Source of the DNA: DATJXG01 sp035500455
GTDB taxonomy: Bacteria; Acidobacteriota; Terriglobia; Terriglobales; Acidobacteriaceae
Direction: 5' to 3'
Assembly (NCBI GenBank): GCA_035500455.1
Contig: DATJXG010000215.1
Location: 1-6,228 of the forward strand
DNA length: 6,228 nucleotides
Shown: positions 1 through 5,942 of the stretch, one piece after another
Layout of the letters: every line of letters starts with the position of its first letter
Position numbering within the stretch: the stretch's first letter is position 1
The notes under the pieces: generated by a model
What the model was told of the DNA's origin: nothing
Database searches by the model: none
Seen by the model: only the letters and a program-made list of their open reading frames with translations
Position numbers and translations under genes: made by a program

Positions 1-222
1 GTCGGGGGTCAGGGGTCGGGGACTCAAGCTGATCAAAAGGTCCCGGCCGCATCTGTTCCAATCGCAGTGATCAGTTCCGAGTCGCCTGCCGAGCCCGCTC
101 CGAGCCCCGCAGCCTCTGCGCCCCGGCCCCTCACCCCTGGCCCCCGACCCCCAGTTTCCGAGGCGCCCGCCCAGCCTGCTCAGAGCCCAGCAGCCTCTTC
201 GCCCCGACCCCCGACCCCCGAC
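1..222. repeat. 21-bp inverted repeat of the heptamer array (arms 1-21 and 202-222)
   Basis: Bases 1-21 (three GTCGGGG-like heptamers) are the reverse complement of 202-222 with a single mismatch at base 11. The arms enclose about 180 bp that hold the tandem duplication. The left arm touches the window edge and may extend further. The transcript could fold into a long stem-loop ending about 30 nt before the rodA start. Confidence 0.7.
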
Positions 223-254
223 CCCCAGTTTCGAGCCCCCGGCCCCCCAACTAA
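1..254 (+). CDS. Probable 3' tail of the gene upstream of rodA, proline-rich, frame apparently broken
   Basis: The first frame is open from base 1 and encodes a Pro/Ala/Ser-rich low-complexity tail with two copies of a unit like E-[SA]-P-A-[EQ]-P-A-x-S-P-A-A-S-x-P-R-P. If uninterrupted it would run about 380 bp into rodA, to 633, which is implausible. After the CCCCGAC array (202-222) the third frame instead reads D-P-R-P-P-V-S-S-P-R-P-P-N and stops at TAA 252-254, overlapping the rodA ATG as TAATG. This matches the first repeat copy (G-P-R-P-P-V-S), so loss of one heptamer, or an equivalent indel, best explains the layout. Rod loci often have mrdA (PBP2) before rodA, so this could be its C-terminal extension, but no PBP domain is visible in the window. 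The alternative is that the stretch is non-coding repeat DNA. Confidence 0.35.
79..240 (+). repeat. Imperfect tandem duplication, 81-bp period
   Basis: Two units start at GAG 79 and GAG 160. They share the order GAG-x-CC-GCC-x-AG, an AGCCC-x-GCAGCCTCT block, then a C-rich heptamer array and CCCCAGTTTC. The offset of 81 bp (27 codons) keeps the units in the same frame up to the heptamer arrays. The arrays then differ in copy number: five heptamers at 121-155 and four at 202-229. Copy 2 also has one C fewer after CCAGTTT. Confidence 0.7.
202..229 (+). repeat. CCCCGAC heptamer array and G-quadruplex motif (minus strand)
   Basis: Three exact CCCCGAC heptamers (202-208, 209-215, 216-222) are followed by the variant CCCCAGT (223-229). 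A diverged array of the same unit lies at 121-155. On the minus strand, bases 226 to 202 read as four runs of four or five G separated by TC, a textbook quadruplex pattern with 2-nt loops. The unit length is not a multiple of three, so any change in copy number changes the reading frame. Confidence 0.8.
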
Positions 255-1345
255 TGTCCACCTACCTTTCTACTCGCGATATCGATTGGACCATGCTGCT
301 GATTGCGCTGCTGATCTGCGCTGTGGGTGTTCTTCAGATATACAGTGCCACGCGCGACACCGACTACACCTCTGCCTGGTGGAAGCAGATCGTGTACGTG
401 ATCGGCGGGCTGGCCCTGATGTGGGTCGCCATGTCGATCGACTATCACAGCGCACTCCATTGGGTGCCGTTGCTCTACGCGGGGGGCGTGGTATCGCTGC
501 TGGTCACATATTTCGTCGGCCAGAAAGCCTACGGGTCTACCCGGTGGATCCCTTTGCCGTACGGGATTCATTTGCAGGTATCGGAATTTGTCAAGCTGGT
601 GATAATATTGTTGGTAGCCCGCTACCTGACTGATTTGCGCAGTGATGAGTTGGAAATACGGGAAATGCTGAAGTTGGCGGGCCTGGTGCTGGTGCCCACC
701 GCGCTGGTAGTCAAACAGCCGGATTTGGGAACGGCGCTTACGTATCTCGCAGTTCTGGTAGCGTGTTCGTTTCTTGCCGGGCTGCGGTGGAAGTATGTGG
801 CCGCCATTGCCGTAGTGGCGGTGGTCGTGCTTCCGATCAGCGTGCATTTCCTGAGTGATTACCAAAAGGGGCGCATCGAAAGTTTCCTGGATCCCGAACG
901 CGACCCGCAGGGCAAAGGATATCAGCTCATTCAATCGCAGATTGCGGTTGGATCGGGCGGAATGTTCGGCAAGGGAGTAACCAAGGGGACCCAGACGCAG
1001 CTCCGGTTTTTGCCGGTGCCCCACAAGGACTTCATCTTTTCGGCCTTTGCCGAGGAGCATGGGTTCGCGGGTGTCGCCGTGATGTTGTCGCTGTTTTTCG
1101 TGCTGCTCATGCGAATCGTTCAGAATGCACAGACAGCGGCGGACCGGGTTGGAATGTACGTTTGTATGGGGGTGGCGGCTCTGCTGCTGTTCCACATCCT
1201 CGTCAATGTGGGAATGGTGGCGGGCCTGATGCCGGTTACCGGCATTCCGCTGCCTTTCATGAGTTTTGGCGGTTCCAGTATTTGGACGTTTTTTATGGCT
1301 CTGGGGCTGGTGAACAATGTTCGCCTCAGACGCTTTGTGAACTAA
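254..1345 (+). CDS. rodA: RodA, SEDS-family peptidoglycan glycosyltransferase
   Basis: This is a 363-residue inner-membrane enzyme of the FtsW/RodA/SpoVE (SEDS) family, which polymerises lipid II into glycan strands with a class B PBP (PBP2) during cell elongation. About ten hydrophobic segments are visible, near residues 13-31, 45-62, 71-89, 112-125, 139-153, 162-177, 181-200, 271-289, 301-323 and 341-356. Family landmarks are G-S-T-R-W (94-98), Q-V-S-E (108-111), K-Q-P-D-L-G-T-A-L (154-162), the loop D-P-x-x-D-P-Q-G-K-G-Y-Q (213-224), and P-H-K-D-F-I-F (256-262). Asp259 in the last motif is the equivalent of the essential SEDS aspartate. P-x-x-G-I-P-L-P-F-M-S-F-G-G-S-S ends at 342. The third motif residue is Lys where Thr is usual. 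The length is normal. I see no Shine-Dalgarno sequence; the ATG overlaps an upstream TAA (TAATG), which suggests coupling to the preceding frame. A start at 293 (Met14) would cut TM1. Confidence 0.93.
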   Translation: MSTYLSTRDIDWTMLLIALLICAVGVLQIYSATRDTDYTSAWWKQIVYVIGGLALMWVAMSIDYHSALHWVPLLYAGGVVSLLVTYFVGQKAYGSTRWIPLPYGIHLQVSEFVKLVIILLVARYLTDLRSDELEIREMLKLAGLVLVPTALVVKQPDLGTALTYLAVLVACSFLAGLRWKYVAAIAVVAVVVLPISVHFLSDYQKGRIESFLDPERDPQGKGYQLIQSQIAVGSGGMFGKGVTKGTQTQLRFLPVPHKDFIFSAFAEEHGFAGVAVMLSLFFVLLMRIVQNAQTAADRVGMYVCMGVAALLLFHILVNVGMVAGLMPVTGIPLPFMSFGGSSIWTFFMALGLVNNVRLRRFVN

Positions 1346-1371
1346 AGGAATCGGGAGCTGACAGAGGTTCC

Positions 1372-1405
1372 CCCGGGGCAACGGGCGCCTGGGCGCTCAC
1401 CCGGG
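1372..1405 (+). terminator. GC-rich stem-loop after rodA, possible terminator
   Basis: CCCGGG at 1372-1377 can pair with CCCGGG at 1400-1405, and an inner GCGC/GCGC stem fits in the loop. It lies 27 bp after the rodA stop. There is no clean T-run after it, only TTAGAGG then GGTTCTT, so it may merely stabilise the 3' end or be neutral. Confidence 0.25.
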
Positions 1406-1469
1406 TTAGAGGAAAAGGTTCTTAGTGCGGGGGTGTCGAGGTTGTTCTACTCCACCCGCCGCCTATGCA

Positions 1470-1487
1470 GGACAGGCTGGCCTGTCC
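1470..1487. repeat. Perfect 8-bp palindromic hairpin with ACAGGC/GCCTGT core
   Basis: GGACAGGC (1470-1477) and GCCTGTCC (1480-1487) are exact reverse complements separated by TG. In RNA the loop would open to about six nt. No T-tract follows, so it is not a classical terminator. The same ACAGGC/GCCTGT core recurs in the spacer at 4139-4155, which suggests a dispersed intergenic repeat. Confidence 0.6.
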
Positions 1488-1515
1488 CTCCGAAAAAAGG
1501 AGACCCCATCCCTCA

Positions 1516-1537
1516 CCTCTCCAATCTCCCGGGGAGG
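1516..1537 (+). promoter_or_regulatory. rng ribosome binding site within a possible sequestering hairpin
   Basis: GGGGAGG (1531-1537) is a strong Shine-Dalgarno sequence five nt before the rng ATG at 1543 and fixes that start. CCTCTCC (1516-1522) can pair with all seven of its bases, with one G-U pair, around an eight-nt loop (1523-1530). The stem would hide the RBS. RNase E genes are known to be autoregulated through 5'-leader structures; applying that here is inference. Confidence 0.5.
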
Positions 1538-1542
1538 ATTAG

Positions 1543-4095
1543 ATGTCAAGAGAGTTAGTGATTTCCGCCAACCGGCACGAAACGCGCGTGGCGGTGCTGG
1601 AAGACGATCAGTTAGTCGAGGTTTACCATCAGCGCGAAAATGAATATTCCCTCGCTGGCTCCATTCACAAGGGCCGCGTCACGCGCGTTTTGCCCGGGAT
1701 GCAATCGGCATTCGTCGACATCGGCCTGGGCCGCGATGCATTTCTATACGTCTCCGACTTTTTCGAAGATAACGAAGAATACGACAAGGTAGTCACCGCT
1801 GCCGAAGAGCGGGTTGCCAAACTCGACCGTCCTGCCGCCCCGCATCAGCCCGCGCCAAACGCTGCCGAGGCTCCGGCCGAAGGTCCACCGGTGACTGCCT
1901 CCGCGGAAACGGCGCCGCCTGACGCCGAGGCCCCCTCGCCAGCTCTGCTGCCGCCCGCCAGCGCGATGCACGGTCCGGGAGGCGACCGCCGGGGAGATCG
2001 GCGTGGACGACGTTCGCGCCGGGGCAGGGGAGGACGCGACAGAGGCCGCGGCTTGCCCGATTCCAAGTTCTACTCCCCGCGACAGGAAGGCGAGCATCGC
2101 TATCAGGCGCCGCCCGCACAGGGCGAAGTAGCGCCGGCTGAACCCGCTGCCGCGGCCACCGGGGAGGCGGATGATTTCCTGGTGCTCCCCGGCGAATCGC
2201 TCGCCAAGTACACCGAACCTGACGATGTGGAGCAGGCCTCCTGGCCTGCTCACGAGGCGGAGTCCGAGCCTGAGTACCGGGAATCCGCTCCGGCCGAGCC
2301 GGAAGCGGTCACGGCTCCCGAGCCCGCACCGCTTGAGGCTGCGGCACCGGCGGAAGAGCCGATGCCCGATCTGCTCGTCCGCGAAGCCGTAGCCGAGGCC
2401 CGCGCGGAAGGTGTGCAGGCCGCGGCGGAGGCGGTCCTGGAAAAAGAAGCTGCCGCAGTGCCGGTAGAAGAGCACCTGGCAGTGGAGGCGCTTTCCGAAC
2501 CCGAACCGGAGCCTCTCGCAGAAGAGACTCCGTACGATACACCGGAAACTGAAATCGATCTGCTTGCCGCCGCTGTCGAGGTTCTGGAAGCCGCCGACGC
2601 CGAAGCAGCCTCGGTAGCCGCCGACGCCGCGATCGAAGGCGAAACCCAAATCGAAGAAGAAGGCCCCGAGCCGGCTCGCATTCCCACCAGCCTCACCGCC
2701 ACCCTTCGCGAGCAGGGCCAGCGGCATCTGCATCGCATTTCGCGCCGCACACGGCGACGCGGGCGCGGCGGTGACCGCGGCCCCGTGCAGGAAGGCCAGC
2801 CGCGCCAGCAGTTGCCCGGCGAAGGCCGCGTCGAGCAGCGTTCCGCTCCCGAGCGCCGCGCTCCGCAGGAAGGCCGGGCCGAGCGTTCCGCCGCTCCGTC
2901 TATCTCCGACCTCCTCAAAGAAGGACAGGAAATCATCGTACAGATCGCCAAGGAGCCCCTCGGGCAGAAGGGCGCGCGCATCACTTCGCACATCGCGCTT
3001 CCGGGCCGCTTCCTGGTCTACATGCCGACGGTCGACCACATCGGCGTCTCGCGCAAGATCCCCAGCGACGAAGAGCGCCAGCGGCTGAAGCGCGTCCTGC
3101 AGAGCAACCGCACCGGCATTCCAGGCGGATTCATCGTCCGCACCGCCGGCGAGGGCCGCAGCGAAGAGGAACTTCGCGCCGACATGCACTTCCTTTACAA
3201 TCTCTGGCTCGACCTGCGCCAGAAGGCTGAGCGCCGCAGCGCTCCCGCGCTTATTCATCACGACCTCAACGTGGTGGAGCGCATCCTTCGCGACCAGCTC
3301 ACCAGCGCCTACAAGAGCGTGTGGGTGGATAACGAAGAAGTCTACGAGGCCGTGCTGCGCTTCGTGCAGCGCTTCCAGCCGGCGCTGGTCAACCGCGTGC
3401 GCATGTACACGCGCCCCACGCCGATCTTCGAAGAGTTCGGCATCACTGCGGAGCTGGAGAAAGCCCTGCGCCCGAAGGTCTGGCTCAAGAGCGGCGGCTA
3501 CATCGTCATCAACCAGACCGAGGCGCTGGTGGCCATTGACATAAACACCGGCAAATACGTGGGCAAGTCGGCGCGCCTCGAAGACACCATCGTGAAAACC
3601 AATACGGATGCTATCAAAGAAATCGTGCGCCAGATCAGGCTGCGCGACCTGGGCGGCATCATCGTGGTCGATTTCATCGATATGGACGAGCGCAAGAACC
3701 GGCAGAAGGTGATGCAGGCGCTCGAGGAAGCCATGCGGGCCGACCGCGCTCCCTACAAGATTCTCCAGTTCAACGATTTCGGACTGGTTGCCATTACCCG
3801 CAAGCGCGTCAAGCAAAGCCTGGAGCGGACGCTGTGTACTCCCTGCCCGTACTGTGAAGGCGCGGGCTATGTGAAGAGCGCGCAGACCGTGATTGGCGAG
3901 ATCCTGCAGGAAGCGCAGAAGATCGCCAACGCCATTGACAGCAAGGACGTGATGCTGCGCGTCTCTCCCGACGTTGCCAAGCTCCTGAAGTCGAACCAGA
4001 ACACGTATCTCCAGGAGCTTGAAGAGATCCTTGGCCGCACGGTGTTTGTGAAGAGCGACCACCAGCTCCACCAGGAAAAATTCGACCTTGCGTGA
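1543..4095 (+). CDS. rng: RNase E/G family endoribonuclease with large insert in the S1 domain
   Basis: This is an 850-residue single-strand-specific endoribonuclease of RNA decay and rRNA processing, acting in the cytoplasm. The S1 RNA-binding domain begins at residues 1-84 (I-H-K-G-R-V-T-R-V-L-P-G-M-Q-S-A-F-V-D-I around 41-60) and resumes near 453. Between them lie about 365 low-complexity residues rich in Ala, Pro and Glu, with two Arg/Gly patches (about 147-170 and 398-413). After the insert come G-Q-K-G-A-R, the 5'-sensor region (G-G-F-I-V-R-T-A) and the DNase I-like catalytic domain. Asp666 (V-A-I-D-I-N-T-G) and Asp710 (I-I-V-V-D-F-I-D-M) match the catalytic pair D303/D346 of E. coli RNase E. 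C768-P-Y-C771 is the zinc-link motif. Without the insert the core is about 480-490 residues, the size of RNase G, and the protein ends like RNase G, with no long C-terminal scaffold. A good RBS supports the start. It follows rodA; rng also sits by mreBCD in E. coli. Confidence 0.93.
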   Translation: MSRELVISANRHETRVAVLEDDQLVEVYHQRENEYSLAGSIHKGRVTRVLPGMQSAFVDIGLGRDAFLYVSDFFEDNEEYDKVVTAAEERVAKLDRPAAPHQPAPNAAEAPAEGPPVTASAETAPPDAEAPSPALLPPASAMHGPGGDRRGDRRGRRSRRGRGGRDRGRGLPDSKFYSPRQEGEHRYQAPPAQGEVAPAEPAAAATGEADDFLVLPGESLAKYTEPDDVEQASWPAHEAESEPEYRESAPAEPEAVTAPEPAPLEAAAPAEEPMPDLLVREAVAEARAEGVQAAAEAVLEKEAAAVPVEEHLAVEALSEPEPEPLAEETPYDTPETEIDLLAAAVEVLEAADAEAASVAADAAIEGETQIEEEGPEPARIPTSLTATLREQGQRHLHRISRRTRRRGRGGDRGPVQEGQPRQQLPGEGRVEQRSAPERRAPQEGRAERSAAPSISDLLKEGQEIIVQIAKEPLGQKGARITSHIALPGRFLVYMPTVDHIGVSRKIPSDEERQRLKRVLQSNRTGIPGGFIVRTAGEGRSEEELRADMHFLYNLWLDLRQKAERRSAPALIHHDLNVVERILRDQLTSAYKSVWVDNEEVYEAVLRFVQRFQPALVNRVRMYTRPTPIFEEFGITAELEKALRPKVWLKSGGYIVINQTEALVAIDINTGKYVGKSARLEDTIVKTNTDAIKEIVRQIRLRDLGGIIVVDFIDMDERKNRQKVMQALEEAMRADRAPYKILQFNDFGLVAITRKRVKQSLERTLCTPCPYCEGAGYVKSAQTVIGEILQEAQKIANAIDSKDVMLRVSPDVAKLLKSNQNTYLQELEEILGRTVFVKSDHQLHQEKFDLA

Positions 4096-4133
4096 CGCGG
4101 GCCTTCTTGCCTGCGTGTGTTAATCAGTATCAG

Positions 4134-4139
4134 TATAGA
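4134..4139 (+). promoter_or_regulatory. Possible -10 element for the DUF481 gene
   Basis: TATAGA matches the sigma-70 -10 consensus at five of six positions and would start a transcript near 4146, ahead of the RBS at 4167. No acceptable -35 is found at 16-18 bp, so the call is weak. Confidence 0.2.
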
Positions 4140-4155
4140 CAGGCCCTTCGCCTGT
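4139..4155. repeat. Hairpin with ACAGGC/GCCTGT core in the rng-DUF481 spacer
   Basis: ACAGGC (4139-4144) and GCCTGT (4150-4155) form a perfect six-bp stem around CCTTC. It shares its stem core with the hairpin at 1470-1487. It has no T-tract. It lies 44 bp after the rng stop and 20 bp before the next start, so it could protect the rng 3' end or be a dispersed repeat. Confidence 0.55.
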
Positions 4156-4175
4156 GCCCGAACCTCGGAGGAACC

Positions 4176-5210
4176 ATGCCCCGCAACTGCCTTCTTCTTC
4201 TTGGTATCGTCTTCGCGGCCCACGCCGACCAGCTCACCCTCAAGAACGGCGATCGCGTGACCGGCGCCATCGTCAAGAAGGACGACAAGTCGATCACCAT
4301 CAAGAGCGACGCCTTCGGTGAAATCACCGCACCTTGGGACCAGGTCGCCGCCATCACCGCTGACAAGCCCCTCACCGTGGTGCTCAAAGACGGCAAGACC
4401 GTCGAAGGCACGCTCGCGATCTCGGCCGGCAAAGTCGAGGTGGCCACCAAAGACACCAAGGTCTCGGCCGACATTGCGGACGTCCAGGTTCTGCGCAACG
4501 CGGACGAAGAAAAAACCTACGAGCGCCTGCAGCATCCACGCCTGACCGAACTCTGGACCGCCACCGGCACGCTCAGCCTGGCCGGCGCCGTCGGCAACGC
4601 CCGCACTCAGACCTTTGCCACCAGTGCCACCGGGGTCCGTGCCACCCGCAACGACAAAATCACGCTCAGTTTCGCCGCCGTCGATGCTTCGGCCACGACC
4701 AACGGTCTCAATGCCAAAACCGCGCGCGCGGTGCGCGGCGGCATCGCCTACGAGCACAACGTCAGCGCCCGGCTGTTCGTCTCCGTTTTTAACACCGACG
4801 AATACGACCGTTTCCAAAACCTCGACCTGCGCTTCACGGCCGGCGGCGGATTCGGTGTCCATGCGGTCAAGGGCAAGCGCGCCAGCCTGGATGTCAGTGG
4901 CGGCGGCGACTACGCTCACGAAAGCTTTTCCACCGGCGTGCGCCGGGCCAGCGGCGAATTCAACTGGGGCGACGATTACAGCCTGCAACTCAGCAAGGCT
5001 GTGGCGCTGGTTCAGTCTTTCCGGATGTTCAACAACCTCTCCAATACCGGCGAATACCGCGTGAACTTCGACCTGCGCCTGGCCACTACCCTCCGAAAGT
5101 GGCTTACCTGGAACGCGGCCGCCAGCGACCGCTACCTGAGCAATCCGCTGCCTGGCCGCAAAACCAACGACTTTCTGTACAGCACGGGAGTCGGAGTGTC
5201 GTTCAAGTAG
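4176..5210 (+). CDS. Secreted DUF481 (YdiY-like) outer-membrane protein
   Basis: This is a 344-residue protein. The ATG at 4176 is chosen because GGAGG (4167-4171) lies just before it and a signal peptide follows directly (hydrophobic 6-15, likely cleavage after A-H-A, residue 17). Residues about 19-107 form two similar beta-rich repeats: L-T-L-K-N-G-D-R-V-T-G with a D-Q-V-A-A-I end, then T-V-V-L-K-D-G-K-T-V-E-G with an A-D-V-Q-V-L end. From about 125 the sequence has alternating polar/hydrophobic strands typical of DUF481, a family of predicted outer-membrane beta-barrels that includes E. coli YdiY; their biochemical role is unknown. It ends G-V-G-V-S-F-K, close to the C-terminal aromatic signal of barrels. 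It is co-directional with rng across an 80-bp spacer and could be read from the same transcript. A longer GTG start at 4092 would overlap rng and spoil the signal peptide. Confidence 0.85.
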   Translation: MPRNCLLLLGIVFAAHADQLTLKNGDRVTGAIVKKDDKSITIKSDAFGEITAPWDQVAAITADKPLTVVLKDGKTVEGTLAISAGKVEVATKDTKVSADIADVQVLRNADEEKTYERLQHPRLTELWTATGTLSLAGAVGNARTQTFATSATGVRATRNDKITLSFAAVDASATTNGLNAKTARAVRGGIAYEHNVSARLFVSVFNTDEYDRFQNLDLRFTAGGGFGVHAVKGKRASLDVSGGGDYAHESFSTGVRRASGEFNWGDDYSLQLSKAVALVQSFRMFNNLSNTGEYRVNFDLRLATTLRKWLTWNAAASDRYLSNPLPGRKTNDFLYSTGVGVSFK

Positions 5211-5212
5211 CC

Positions 5213-5234
5213 GCGCGGAACAGGGCTACCGCGC
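5213..5234. terminator. GC stem between convergent genes, possible weak bidirectional terminator
   Basis: GCGCGG (5213-5218) and CCGCGC (5229-5234) pair around a ten-nt loop containing the stop of the minus-strand SEC-C gene. It begins three bp after the DUF481 stop, where transcripts from both sides meet. No T-tract follows on either strand, so factor-independent termination is doubtful. Confidence 0.25.
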
Positions 5235-5455
5235 CTCGTCCGCCGCCAGGTGGCACTTCTTGTACTTTTTCCCGCTGCCGCACCAGCAGGGATCGTTCCG
5301 GCCGATCTTCGGCTCGTCCCGCACGTACGGGCATCGTCCGGCTGTGATGCGTCGAAGCTCTCGCAGACCATCTCGTAAGTATCCGCCCCGTCATCTTCCG
5401 AGGGCACAAAGGGATTCTTCAGAAGATCCGCTTCGACGGTGCGGATCAGGCCCAT
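5226..5455 (-). pseudogene. Small SEC-C motif (zinc-binding) protein, frame-broken
   Basis: The ATG at 5455 has a strong RBS (GGAGGA at 5465-5460) and starts M-G-L-I-R-T-V-E-A-D-L-L-K-N-P-F-V-P. This frame continues to about 5330 (F-D-A-S-Q-P-D-D-A-R). The C-terminal half then lies in the -1 frame: Y-V-R-D-E-P-K-I-G-R-N-D-P-C-W-C-G-S-G-K-K-Y-K-K-C-H, ending at TAG 5228-5226. C-x-C-x8-C-H is the complete SEC-C zinc motif also found at the SecA C-terminus. Start-to-stop length is 230 nt, one short of 77 codons, so a single inserted base near 5327-5330 (C-C-C-G-T-A-C) would restore a 76-residue protein. The SEC-C frame has its own upstream TGA near 5393 and no good start. It could be a recent pseudogene or a sequence/assembly error. 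SEC-C is a small zinc domain; the role of this protein is not known to me. Confidence 0.7.
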
Positions 5456-5504
5456 CGATTCCTCCACGGTGGATCAACTCTCGCGGTTCGGCGGCATCCA
5501 TGCT

Positions 5505-5876
5505 TCAGTGCGCCGAATACTGTTGCTGCGGCGGGTTCAGCGCGATGTTGACGGTTTTTTCCTCGTCGGTGATATCGAATATCTCTCCGAAGGTCTGGTA
5601 GCCCTTGGCAATCACTTGAATCCGGATCTTGCCTTGCGGAATCGAGGGAATCTGGACTTCGCCTTCCTCGTTGGTCTTCATCTCATACGTCGTGCGGACA
5701 GCTTTGCCCAGCTTGATGACCGAGTGTCCCTCGACGAATCGAACCACCACGCTTGCCCGATCAACGGGCTTGCCCACCTGGTTCTTGACCAGAATGTTGA
5801 TCTTGGTCATGGGAGCGGCGGCAGCCGTCAGCGCAAAGGCGGCCAGCACGGTCGCCCAGATCGGCACAGTTCGCAT
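5505..5876 (-). CDS. Small secreted protein with carboxypeptidase-regulatory-like (beta-sandwich) domain
   Basis: This is a 123-residue protein. I choose ATG 5876 because GGGGAAAG stands just upstream and a signal peptide follows at once: M-R-T, a hydrophobic stretch at 5-20, and likely cleavage within T-A-A-A-A-P. Mature residues about 25-115 look like the carboxypeptidase regulatory-like fold: I-N-I-L-V-K-N-Q-V-G-K-P-V-D-R-A-S-V-V-V (a variant of the V-x-D-x-x-G-x-P-V-x-x-A-x-V opening), then T-N-E-E-G-E-V-Q-I-P-S-I-P-Q-G-K-I-R-I-Q-V and A-K-G-Y-Q-T. Such domains are common in secreted proteins of Acidobacteriota and Bacteroidota. No catalytic motif is present, so a binding or structural role outside the cytoplasm is inferred. 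An ATG at 5897 would add seven residues but sits where transcription should start. The SEC-C gene follows after 49 bp on the same strand and may be co-transcribed. Confidence 0.75.
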   Translation of the reverse strand: MRTVPIWATVLAAFALTAAAAPMTKINILVKNQVGKPVDRASVVVRFVEGHSVIKLGKAVRTTYEMKTNEEGEVQIPSIPQGKIRIQVIAKGYQTFGEIFDITDEEKTVNIALNPPQQQYSAH

Positions 5877-5903
5877 CGTCTTTCCCCATTCAGGCATGCC
5901 TCA

Positions 5904-5909
5904 ATTATA
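5904..5909 (-). promoter_or_regulatory. Perfect -10 (TATAAT) for the minus-strand gene pair
   Basis: On the minus strand, 5909-5904 reads TATAAT, the sigma-70 consensus. The predicted transcript start is near 5897, giving about a 20-nt leader with the GGGGAAAG RBS before ATG 5876. The -35 position (about 5932-5927, GAACGG) is poor. Confidence 0.5.
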
Positions 5910-5942
5910 AAGCGCCGGGGCTGCTCCCGTTCGCCCTGCGCC

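Noticed and set aside
67..633. 188-codon frame starting GTG at 67
   Set aside because: Its second half lies inside rodA in another frame and looks random. Only the first ~135 bp may be part of a real upstream gene tail.
1028..1030. Possible loss of SEDS activity because the motif reads H-K-D-F instead of H-T-D-F
   Set aside because: The essential aspartate (Asp259) is present. The neighbouring residue is not known to me to be catalytic.
1442..1469. TTGTTC - 16 bp - TATGCA as an rng promoter
   Set aside because: The -10 matches only three of six positions. Chance occurrence is likely.
1744..4071. 775-codon open frame antisense to the RNase gene
   Set aside because: It mirrors the codon structure of a strongly supported gene, has no family motif or RBS, and is expected in high-GC DNA. 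The long antisense frames at 251-1381 and 3867-4988 are the same artefact.
4092..4175. Upstream GTG start for the DUF481 gene
   Set aside because: It overlaps the rng stop, lacks an RBS and would put 28 residues before a clear signal peptide. ATG 4176 has a good RBS.
5315..5393. Programmed -1 frameshift joining the SEC-C halves
   Set aside because: I find no X-XXY-YYZ slippery heptamer in the overlap and no stable downstream structure. A lost base is simpler.
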